A program made the position numbers and the translations under genes. Positions 1 to 5,383 of a stretch of DNA of 5,383 bases are shown here, one piece after another (the stretch's first letter is position 1; each line of letters opens with the position of its first letter). Origin of the DNA: an uncultured Clostridia bacterium (lineage in GTDB: Bacteria > Bacillota > Clostridia > Oscillospirales > CAG-272); contig CAMGRB010000114.1 in assembly GCA_946061315.1 (NCBI GenBank), forward strand, positions 1 to 5,383, read 5' to 3'. The notes under the pieces are model-generated. The model did not search any database and was not told the origin of the DNA. It saw only the letters and a list, made by a program, of their open reading frames with translations.

Positions 1-1027
1 ATGCAAGCCCCGGGGATTCTATGCCCGCGGCGTGAATAAAGTTCCTGAATTTTTCTGATTTACGGATATAGAAATCTCCGCAGGTGGGCGTCGGGCGCAC
101 TCCCGCAAAAGAAGTTATGACGGTCTTTAGGTTTATATCGGGGGTTATCAGCTTTGCGCCCTCGGATATTTCCATAAGTCCTCTTACGGTGACGCTTGTA
201 TCGTCCTTGTCCTCAACCTCGTTTGCGTTAGGTCCGACTATTATATTGCCGTCTGCCGTGGGAGATACGAGTATTCCCTTGCCCTTTTCGCTCGGGGTCA
301 CAAAAAGCGTCCTTGATGCGATAAATCCCTCGCTTTTGTCAAGAAGCATATATTCTCCCCTTCTGGGAATTATCTTGAACGGCAAGGGATCTCCGAGTAT
401 TCTTGCTATATCGTCGGCATAAAGCCCTGCCGCGTTGACGACGTATTTTGAAGAAAGACTTCTATTGCCGTCGGATACGGTATAGGCTTGCCCGTCGTAA
501 TCTATTTCTGAAACCTTGAAATCAAAATAAAATTCCGTTCCGTTAGTCGCCGCGTTCTCGCTTACCGCAAATGCAAGGTCGTACGGACAAACTATTCCCG
601 CACTCGGTGCAAAAAGGGCGCAGGTGGCGTCTTTTGAAACGTGAGGTTCCAGTTGCATAAGTTCTTCTTTTTCGATTATGCGAAGTCCCTTTACTCCGTT
701 TGTCTCTCCTCTTTTTTTGAGAAGTTCTATGTGTTCTCTGTCTTTATCGGAAAAGCCAACGACAAGCGAACCGCATTTTTCATATGCGACATCAAGCGTT
801 TTTGCTATTTCCTCCATCATGGCGCAACCGCGGACGTTGAGTTTTGCTTTGAGCGTTCCCTCTTTTGCGTCGTATCCTGCGTGAACTATTGCGGAATTTG
901 CACGTGTGGAGCCCGACGCCACGTCTGTGCCTGCTTCCACTACCGCAACCTTTACATTATATTTTGCAAGCCGATACGCAGTCATAGACCCCGTTATTCC
1001 GGCTCCTATAATTATGACATCATACAT
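1..1027 (-). CDS. NAD(P)/FAD-dependent oxidoreductase, GlpA / L-2-hydroxyglutarate oxidase-like (C-terminus cut off by window edge)
   Basis: This gene runs leftward out of the window; 342 codons are present, starting at the ATG at 1027. The N-terminus MYDVIIIGAGITG is a Rossmann fold with the GxGxxG dinucleotide-binding motif (G8, G10, G13), and E31 at the end of the second strand is placed to bind the FAD ribose. The segment around residues 40-60 (STRANSAIVHAGYD) and the later VNAAGLYADDIA (the conserved NAAG-type FAD contact) are typical of the DAO/GlpA-like superfamily. The visible end, FIHAAGIESPGL, is the conserved block that closes the FAD domain. Clostridial relatives are usually near 480 residues and often end in a BFD-like [2Fe-2S] domain, so roughly a quarter is missing from view; this is truncation by the edge, not a pseudogene. 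The likely role is cytoplasmic or membrane-associated oxidation of a small 2-hydroxy acid or glycerol 3-phosphate; the substrate cannot be fixed. GGAGGG at 1038-1043 supports the start. Family confidence is high, substrate confidence low. Confidence 0.93.
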   Translation of the reverse strand, partial: MYDVIIIGAGITGSMTAYRLAKYNVKVAVVEAGTDVASGSTRANSAIVHAGYDAKEGTLKAKLNVRGCAMMEEIAKTLDVAYEKCGSLVVGFSDKDREHIELLKKRGETNGVKGLRIIEKEELMQLEPHVSKDATCALFAPSAGIVCPYDLAFAVSENAATNGTEFYFDFKVSEIDYDGQAYTVSDGNRSLSSKYVVNAAGLYADDIARILGDPLPFKIIPRRGEYMLLDKSEGFIASRTLFVTPSEKGKGILVSPTADGNIIVGPNANEVEDKDDTSVTVRGLMEISEGAKLITPDINLKTVITSFAGVRPTPTCGDFYIRKSEKFRNFIHAAGIESPGLA

Positions 1028-1037
1028 TGTGTTTTAT

Positions 1038-1043
1038 CCCTCC
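1038..1043 (-). promoter_or_regulatory. Ribosome binding site of the FAD oxidoreductase
   Basis: On the minus strand this reads GGAGGG, ten bases before the ATG at 1027. It favours that ATG over the out-of-frame ATG four bases further in (1023-1021). Confidence 0.8.
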
Positions 1044-1060
1044 GAAGAAATGGCAAGTAC

Positions 1061-1089
1061 ATTCTACCATAATTTTCAGCATTTTTCAA
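1061..1089 (-). promoter_or_regulatory. Sigma-A-type promoter of the FAD oxidoreductase
   Basis: On the minus strand the -35 box is TTGAAA (1089-1084) and the -10 box is TAGAAT (1066-1061), with a 17-base spacer. A TGg extension (1069-1067) directly precedes the -10. Transcription would start near 1054 and give a leader of about 27 bases containing the ribosome binding site. The -35 box lies nine bases from that of the divergent mrnC promoter. The assignment rests on sequence match alone. Confidence 0.68.
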
Positions 1090-1098
1090 CCCTTTTAC

Positions 1099-1127
1099 TT
1101 GAATATATTATGCGAGTGTGATAAAAT
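1099..1127 (+). promoter_or_regulatory. Sigma-A-type promoter of mrnC
   Basis: The -35 box is TTGAAT (1099-1104) and the -10 box is TAAAAT (1122-1127), with a 17-base spacer. The TGa at 1119-1121 makes an extended -10. The expected start is near 1134, giving a leader of about 24 bases before the mrnC ATG. It is back-to-back with the oxidoreductase promoter, so both polymerases would compete for or share the stretch 1084-1104. Confidence 0.68.
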
Positions 1128-1157
1128 ATATTGAAAACTTTGTTTGGAGTGTAAAAA

Positions 1158-1529
1158 ATGAACGAATTTACAATGATAAGTGCCTCTGCTCTTGCGTATC
1201 TCGGCGACGGCGTAATAGAGCTTGAGGTAAGAGAGCGGCTCGTTAAAAAAGGATATGAAAAAAGCCTTAAGCTCAATACGGAAGCAAGAAAATTTGTCAC
1301 CGCGGTTGCGCAAAACAAGGCTTTTCTTAAAATTGCCGACGTTCTGACAAAAGACGAGGCGGATATTGCAAGGAGGGCGCGGAACTCTTCCCATCTGAAC
1401 GTACCCAAAAGCGCTTCGGCGGCGGAATACAAAAACGCAACCTCGTTTGAGGCGATTTTCGGATACCTTTATCTGTCCGGCAACAAGGAACGCATAAAAG
1501 AGCTTTTCGATATTGCGTACTCGGAATAA
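1158..1529 (+). CDS. mrnC: Mini-ribonuclease III (RNase III-like, no dsRNA-binding domain)
   Basis: The 123-residue protein is a stand-alone RNase III catalytic fold. Residues 11-28 (ALAYLGDGVIELEVRERL) form the first RNase III signature, with D17 the predicted metal-binding catalytic acid and E21 one turn later. Residues 74-106 (ARNSSHLNVPKS, then ATSFEAIFGYLYL) match the second conserved block, with E98 as the other acid; T95 sits where classical RNase III has an Asp, which I recall is also so in Bacillus MrnC. No double-stranded-RNA-binding domain follows. In Bacillus subtilis the enzyme acts as a dimer in the maturation of 23S rRNA ends, helped by ribosomal protein L3. The protein is shorter than Bacillus MrnC (143 residues), with a trimmed N-terminus and C-terminal tail but an intact core. 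GGAG at 1146-1149, eight bases before the ATG, supports the start. The gene has its own promoter and is not seen beside cysS or rlmB, its usual neighbours. Confidence 0.94.
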   Translation: MNEFTMISASALAYLGDGVIELEVRERLVKKGYEKSLKLNTEARKFVTAVAQNKAFLKIADVLTKDEADIARRARNSSHLNVPKSASAAEYKNATSFEAIFGYLYLSGNKERIKELFDIAYSE

Positions 1530-1548
1530 AATTCATCAAAAATTCATC
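1528..1548 (+). repeat. Tandem direct repeat AAAATTCATC x2 between mrnC and the ABC operon
   Basis: The ten-base unit AAAATTCATC occurs at 1528-1537 and again at 1539-1548, a period of 11 bases or about one helical turn. The first copy overlaps the mrnC stop codon. The second ends 21 bases before the -35 box of the ABC promoter and is followed by a T-rich run (1549-1555). It could be a regulator site or part of an UP-like element, but a chance repeat in AT-rich DNA is equally possible. Confidence 0.4.
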
Positions 1549-1569
1549 TTTTTTTCAGTTTTGTTTCTA

Positions 1570-1598
1570 TTGACATGCGCGCGTTAAAATGTTACAAT
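1570..1598 (+). promoter_or_regulatory. Strong sigma-A promoter of the ABC transporter operon
   Basis: A perfect -35 box TTGACA (1570-1575) and a one-mismatch -10 box TACAAT (1593-1598) are separated by 17 bases. TGt at 1590-1592 gives an extended -10. The expected start is near 1605, leaving a leader of about 26 bases. The upstream DNA is T-rich. The promoter is close to consensus, so if the exporter is controlled, repression is more likely than activation. AATAG/CTATT arms (1596-1600 and 1606-1610) overlap the -10 end and start point and could be a small operator. Confidence 0.8.
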
Positions 1599-1618
1599 AG
1601 GAGCGCTATTTATGAAGG

Positions 1619-1624
1619 AAAGGA
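1619..1624 (+). promoter_or_regulatory. Ribosome binding site of the first ABC subunit
   Basis: AAAGGA ends six bases before the ATG at 1631. It is weaker than the GGGAGG of the second subunit. A second purine tract, GAAGGA (1614-1619), lies just before it. Confidence 0.6.
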
Positions 1625-1630
1625 TTTCTT

Positions 1631-3370
1631 ATGTTAAAAAGGCTTTCAAAATGTATCGGTGAATACAAAAAAAGCACGGTACTCACGCCTATTTTCGTTT
1701 CGATGGAAGTTGTGGTTGAGTGCTTGCTCCCGTTTATCACCGCATCTTTAATAGAACAGATAGAAGCCGGGTGCGAACTGTCCGTAATACTCAAATACGG
1801 CGCCGTGCTCGTTGTGCTTGCAATGCTCTCCCTCTCTTTCGGAGTTCTTGCGGGAAAGCACTGCGCGATAGCCTCCTGCGGCTTTGCAAAAAATTTAAGA
1901 AAAGATCTTTACGAGAACACGCAGAACTTCTCTTTCGAAAATATTGACAAATTCTCGACCTCAAGTCTTGTAACGCGTCTTACCACCGACGTCACCAACG
2001 TTCAGCAATCGTTTATGATGCTGATAAGAACGGCTATAAGATGTCCGTTTATGCTTATATTCGCTCTTATCATGTCGTTTGTGATGGGCGGAAAGATGGC
2101 GCTTATATTCGTGGCGGTTGTGCCGTTTCTCATCTTTGCTCTCGTAATGATAATAAAGACGGTTATGCCGATTTTCGAGCGCGCATTCCGCAAATACGAC
2201 GTGCTCAATAACTCAGTACAGGAAAACGTAAAGGGAATGAGAGTTGTAAAATCGTTCGTACGTGAAGACTACGAGGAGCAAAAATTTGACAAAGCTTCCG
2301 AAGATCTTGCAGGTGATTTTCTCAAGGCGGAAAAGGTACTGGCTCTCAGCTCTCCGGTTATGCAGCTTTGTATGTATGCCGTAACTTTCTGTATATGCTA
2401 CTTCGGCTCAAAAACCATTCTGTTCGGGACAAATACCGACTTCGGTATCGGCGGTTTGTCTGGACTTATTACCTATGGCGTTCAGATACTTTCAAGCCTT
2501 ATGATGATATCAATGATATTCGTAACATTAACGATGTCCGGCGAGAGTGCACGCCGTATTTACGAGGTGCTTGAAGAAAAGCCGACCATTAAAAATCCCG
2601 AAAACGCCGTAACCGAAGTTAAAAACGGCGACGTCGATTTTGACGGCGTATATTTCAAATATTCCGAGAGAGCGGAAAAATACGCTCTTGAAAATATAAA
2701 CCTCCATATAAAATCGGGGCAGACCGTCGGTATTATAGGCGGAACGGGAAGCGCAAAATCAACCCTTATACAGCTTATTTCCCGTCTGTACGATGTAACG
2801 AAAGGTTCTGTCAAGGTAGGAGATATTGACGTTCGCTCCTATAACCTTGAAGCACTCAGAAATCAGGTGAGCGTCGTTTTGCAGAAAAACATTCTCTTTT
2901 CGGGAACGATAAAGGAAAACTTGCGCTGGGGCGACGAAAACGCCTCCGACGAGGAGCTTGTGCGCGCCTGCAAGCTTGCGCAGGCGGACGAATTTATCTC
3001 TACTCTGCCAAGCGGCTACGATACCTATATAGAACAAGGCGGAACAAACGTTTCGGGAGGTCAGAAGCAAAGGCTTTGTATTGCGAGGGCAATTCTCAAA
3101 AAGCCGAAAATACTTATCCTCGACGATTCTACAAGTGCGGTTGACACAAAGACGGACGCTCTTATAAGAAACGCGCTACAAAACGAAATACCCGACACGA
3201 CGAAGATAATAATAGCGCAGCGTATTTCGTCGGTTGAAAACGCCGATATAATAGTAGTTCTCGACGACGGCAAAATATGCGACGTTGGAACGCACGCAAA
3301 ACTTCTCGAAAGCAGTCCCATTTACCACGAAGTATATACGTCCCAGACGAAGGGAGGTAAGATGGAATGA
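1631..3370 (+). CDS. Heterodimeric ABC exporter, subunit with degenerate ATPase motifs (permease-ATPase half-transporter)
   Basis: This 579-residue protein has the usual exporter half-transporter order: a six-helix membrane domain (hydrophobic segments near 17-40, 53-75, 130-152, 155-178, 240-265 and 275-300), then a nucleotide-binding domain from about 335. Walker A is GGTGSAKS (370-377), with Ala375 replacing the last invariant glycine. The Q-loop glutamine is Q418 and the signature is VSGGQ (474-478), intact at the key SGGQ. Walker B is ILILDD, so Asp499 replaces the catalytic glutamate, and the H-loop histidine is replaced by Gln530 (IAQRISS). These changes occur together in the non-hydrolytic half of heterodimeric exporters such as TM287, BmrC and LmrC, so the gene is functional rather than decayed. 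It would pair in the cytoplasmic membrane with the next gene product, whose start overlaps its stop by four bases. The cargo (drug, lipid or peptide) cannot be inferred. No peptidase domain is present. Confidence 0.95.
   Translation: MLKRLSKCIGEYKKSTVLTPIFVSMEVVVECLLPFITASLIEQIEAGCELSVILKYGAVLVVLAMLSLSFGVLAGKHCAIASCGFAKNLRKDLYENTQNFSFENIDKFSTSSLVTRLTTDVTNVQQSFMMLIRTAIRCPFMLIFALIMSFVMGGKMALIFVAVVPFLIFALVMIIKTVMPIFERAFRKYDVLNNSVQENVKGMRVVKSFVREDYEEQKFDKASEDLAGDFLKAEKVLALSSPVMQLCMYAVTFCICYFGSKTILFGTNTDFGIGGLSGLITYGVQILSSLMMISMIFVTLTMSGESARRIYEVLEEKPTIKNPENAVTEVKNGDVDFDGVYFKYSERAEKYALENINLHIKSGQTVGIIGGTGSAKSTLIQLISRLYDVTKGSVKVGDIDVRSYNLEALRNQVSVVLQKNILFSGTIKENLRWGDENASDEELVRACKLAQADEFISTLPSGYDTYIEQGGTNVSGGQKQRLCIARAILKKPKILILDDSTSAVDTKTDALIRNALQNEIPDTTKIIIAQRISSVENADIIVVLDDGKICDVGTHAKLLESSPIYHEVYTSQTKGGKME
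3352..3357 (+). promoter_or_regulatory. Ribosome binding site of the second ABC subunit, inside the end of the first gene
   Basis: GGGAGG lies nine bases before the ATG at 3367, within the last codons of the upstream gene. With the ATGA stop/start overlap (3367-3370) it indicates coupled translation and roughly equal production of the two subunits. It also favours this ATG over the in-frame ATG at 3379. Confidence 0.85.
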
Positions 3371-5289
3371 ACGGAAAGATGAAAGGAAGGCGCCCTGTCA
3401 AAAAGGTCAAAAAGGGCACTTTTTCAAGACTTATCAAATACCTCTTTTCCTTCTACAAGATACCGATGATTATAATTATCGTCTGTATCGTTTTCAGCGC
3501 AATAGGAAACGCTTTGCCGAATATATTCGTACAGAATATAGTCGGAGCCATAACGAGCGCAACGTCGGAAAACGCAACTCTTACCGCATCCGAGGCGTTT
3601 GCCCGGATTTCAGAACTTGCGCTTATGCTCATTTGCGTGTATGTTGTCGGAATACTCTCAACATTTATTTACACACTGCTTATGGCGTATGTAACGCAGG
3701 GATTTCTCTGCAAGATGCGTAACAAGATGTTCGGCGGTATGCAAAAGCTTCCGATCAAGTACTTTGATACGCACACGCACGGCGATATAATGTCATACTA
3801 CACAAACGATATAGATACTTTAAGGCAGCTTATATCGCAGTCGCTCCCGCAACTTATATCGTCGGCACTTGTAATAATAGTCCTTGTCGGTATAATGCTC
3901 TATTACAGTCTGTGGCTCACTCTTACCGTCGGTCTTGGCGTTATTGCCATGTATTTCGTTACCGTAAAGGTCGGCGGCGGAAGTGCAAGATTTTTTGTAA
4001 AGCAGCAAAAATCGCTCGGTAAAACAGAGGGCTTTATTGAGGAGATGATGAACGGGCAAAAGGTAGTTCAGGTATTCTGCCACGAAGAAAAATGCAAGGA
4101 ACAGTTCGACAAACTGAACTCACAGCTCTGTGAGGACTCCACAAGTGCAAACGAATATGCAAATATCCTTATGCCTATTATGGGCAACATAGGAAATATT
4201 CTTTACGTTGTCGTCACGTTTGTCGGCGGAGTTCTGATGGCTCTTAACGTTCCGAACGTTTCAATTTCAATGCTTGCGCTCGAAATACCTACCGTCGTAG
4301 TATTTATAAATATGACGAGACAATTTACAATGAACGTAAGCCAGGTTTCGCAACAGGTAAACGCAGTGGCGATGGCTCTTGCGGGTGCGGAACGTATATT
4401 TGAGCTTATGGACGAGGAGCCTGAGCAGGACAACGGCTACGTAACCCTTGTCAACGCTACCGAAAAAGACGGCAAAATATATGAAAGCGACGTGCGTACG
4501 GGTACATGGGCATGGAAGCATCCTCACGAGGATGGCTCCGTCACCTACACAAAGCTTTGCGGCGACGTAAGATTTAAAGATGTTGACTTCGGCTATGTGC
4601 CCGACAAGATAGTTCTTCACGATATTACTCTTTACGCCGAGCCGGGACAGAAAATAGCGTTCGTCGGCGCTACAGGGGCGGGTAAAACTACGATAACAAA
4701 CCTTATAAACCGTTTCTACGATATAGCCGACGGCAAAATAAGATATGACGGAATAAATATAAACAAGATAAAGAAAGCCGATCTTCGTCGCTCTCTCGGT
4801 ATAGTCTTACAGGATGTTAATCTGTTTACAGGCACGGTTATGGACAATATCCGTTACGGTAAACTTGACGCAACCGACGAGGAGTGTATTGCGGCGGCAA
4901 AAAGAGCGAACGCTCACTCGTTTATATCAATGCTCCCCGACGGATATAACACTGTGTTAACAGGTAACGGGAGCGGTCTCTCGCAAGGTCAGAGGCAACT
5001 TATATCAATAGCGCGCGCGGCTGTTGCAGACCCGCCCGTCATGATACTCGACGAGGCCACCTCCTCGATAGATACGAGAACCGAGGCGATAGTTCAGGCG
5101 GGTATGGACTCGCTTATGCAGGGAAGGACGGTATTCGTAATAGCACACCGCCTCTCTACCATAAAGAACTCCGATGTCATTATGGTGCTCGATCACGGAG
5201 TTATTATTGAACGAGGTTCGCATGAAGACTTAATAGCCCAGAAAGGCAAATATTATCAGCTCTACACAGGCGCATTCGAACTTGAATAA
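3367..5289 (+). CDS. Heterodimeric ABC exporter, subunit with catalytic ATPase motifs (permease-ATPase half-transporter)
   Basis: The 640-residue protein starts with a lysine/arginine-rich cytoplasmic tail (1-25). A six-helix exporter membrane domain follows (segments near 32-55, 83-107, 160-180, 182-200, 272-293 and 300-318), and the nucleotide-binding domain runs from about 400. Walker A is the canonical GATGAGKT (434-441). The Q-loop is Q482, Walker B is VMILDE with catalytic Glu563, and the H-loop is His594 (IAHRLST). The signature is LSQGQ (538-542), with Gln540 replacing the first glycine of LSGGQ, and the loop before it (LTGNGSG) lacks the glutamate usual in the exporter X-loop. In a head-to-tail dimer this altered signature faces the degenerate Walker motifs of the upstream subunit, while these intact motifs face that subunit's normal signature. 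The linker between the two domains (about 351-399) is some 30 residues longer than in the partner and contains a Trp/His-rich stretch (TWAWKHPHEDGS). Its function is unknown, but I recall similar linkers in clostridial relatives. The cargo is unknown. Confidence 0.95.
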   Translation: MNGKMKGRRPVKKVKKGTFSRLIKYLFSFYKIPMIIIIVCIVFSAIGNALPNIFVQNIVGAITSATSENATLTASEAFARISELALMLICVYVVGILSTFIYTLLMAYVTQGFLCKMRNKMFGGMQKLPIKYFDTHTHGDIMSYYTNDIDTLRQLISQSLPQLISSALVIIVLVGIMLYYSLWLTLTVGLGVIAMYFVTVKVGGGSARFFVKQQKSLGKTEGFIEEMMNGQKVVQVFCHEEKCKEQFDKLNSQLCEDSTSANEYANILMPIMGNIGNILYVVVTFVGGVLMALNVPNVSISMLALEIPTVVVFINMTRQFTMNVSQVSQQVNAVAMALAGAERIFELMDEEPEQDNGYVTLVNATEKDGKIYESDVRTGTWAWKHPHEDGSVTYTKLCGDVRFKDVDFGYVPDKIVLHDITLYAEPGQKIAFVGATGAGKTTITNLINRFYDIADGKIRYDGININKIKKADLRRSLGIVLQDVNLFTGTVMDNIRYGKLDATDEECIAAAKRANAHSFISMLPDGYNTVLTGNGSGLSQGQRQLISIARAAVADPPVMILDEATSSIDTRTEAIVQAGMDSLMQGRTVFVIAHRLSTIKNSDVIMVLDHGVIIERGSHEDLIAQKGKYYQLYTGAFELE

Positions 5290-5311
5290 TATCGGGGCAC
5301 CACAAAAGCAT

Positions 5312-5337
5312 AGCGGGACGGTCAAGACCGTCCCGCT
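5312..5337 (+). terminator. Perfect hairpin after the ABC operon, probable terminator
   Basis: Arms AGCGGGACGGTC (5312-5323) and GACCGTCCCGCT (5326-5337) pair over all 12 bases around AA; in RNA the last pair would probably open to a CAAG loop on an 11-bp GC-rich stem. It begins 22 bases after the stop codon. The plus-strand sequence that follows (TACTAATTAAAC) is a poor U-tract. The minus strand continues ATGCTTTTGTGG, with four Ts, so the hairpin may work in both directions or mainly stabilise the mRNA 3' end. Confidence 0.7.
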
Positions 5338-5383
5338 TACTAATTAAACGGCAAAAAAACGGCGGGAGCAAGCTGTATAGTGT

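Noticed and set aside
84..422. Plus-strand open frame of 112 codons
   Set aside because: It is a shadow of the oxidoreductase on the opposite strand, low in complexity and without a family match.
641..1072. Plus-strand open frame of 143 codons
   Set aside because: It lies antisense across the oxidoreductase N-terminus, whose GxGxxG motif and family blocks are unmistakable. Its product is Cys/Phe-rich without recognisable domains, and there is no good ribosome binding site.
1076..1432. Minus-strand open frames opposite mrnC
   Set aside because: The plus-strand frame has both RNase III signature blocks and a proper ribosome binding site. The antisense products resemble no family I recognise.
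1524..1555. Intrinsic terminator after mrnC
   Set aside because: There is a run of seven Ts (1549-1555), but the only nearby hairpin, GAAT-AAA-ATTC, has a four-base AT-rich stem and is not adjacent to the T run. Some read-through from mrnC into the ABC operon is therefore possible.
1612..1662. 16-codon upstream frame (starting MKERISYVKKAF) overlapping the start of the first ABC gene
   Set aside because: An AGGAG at 1599-1603 is well spaced for it, but the predicted transcript starts near 1605, after that site. It would also compete with the real start in another frame. It is possible only on read-through mRNA from mrnC.
2740..3235. Decayed ABC subunit, judged from its altered Walker A, Walker B and H-loop
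   Set aside because: The frame is intact and the signature and Q-loop are preserved. The substitutions match those of the degenerate half of known heterodimeric exporters, so this is not a pseudogene.
3285..3722. Plus-strand open frame spanning the junction of the two ABC genes
   Set aside because: It is an out-of-frame shadow covering the end of one and the start of the other conserved transporter gene, rich in Arg/Tyr and without motifs.
5340..5381. C-terminus of a convergent minus-strand gene (reading TIQLAPAVFLPFN then stop)
   Set aside because: Only 13 codons are visible and nothing marks them as coding. The same bases are better explained as a possible terminator arm and T-tract.

Overview
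The window looks like chromosomal DNA of a moderately AT-rich Gram-positive bacterium, most likely an uncultured member of the Clostridia. The reasons are strong GGAGG-type ribosome binding sites, frequent ATA isoleucine codons, a Mini-ribonuclease III gene (a Firmicutes/cyanobacterial enzyme), a GlpA-like FAD oxidoreductase of the type common in anaerobic clostridia, and a paired ABC exporter whose motif variants match the clostridial heterodimer family. No rRNA, tRNA, CRISPR array, insertion sequence, phage gene or origin is visible.

Layout. Bases 1-1027 (minus strand) hold the first 342 codons of an NAD(P)/FAD-dependent oxidoreductase whose C-terminus lies beyond the left edge. Bases 1028-1157 are a compact divergent control region with two back-to-back sigma-A-type promoters, both with 17-bp spacers and extended -10 elements. 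Bases 1158-1529 (plus) encode a short Mini-III RNase (mrnC). Bases 1530-1630 carry a near-consensus promoter (TTGACA-N17-TACAAT, again with an extended -10), preceded by a T-rich stretch and a small tandem repeat. Bases 1631-3370 and 3367-5289 (plus) encode two half-transporters that overlap by four bases (ATGA). Bases 5290-5383 hold a perfect 12-bp-arm hairpin, the likely end of the operon, and then a possible half of a second terminator cut by the right edge.

How the genes work together. The two ABC genes almost certainly form one heterodimeric exporter. The first subunit has a degenerate Walker A, Walker B and H-loop but an intact signature motif. The second has intact Walker A, Walker B and H-loop but an altered signature (LSQGQ). 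The two sets of changes converge on a single composite ATP site, leaving one competent and one degenerate site, as in the TM287/288, BmrCD and LmrCD class. The oxidoreductase and mrnC are divergently transcribed neighbours with no evident functional link to the transporter. I found no convincing undescribed system. The most notable points are the asymmetric ATPase pair, the shared architecture of the three promoters and the apparently orphan setting of mrnC.
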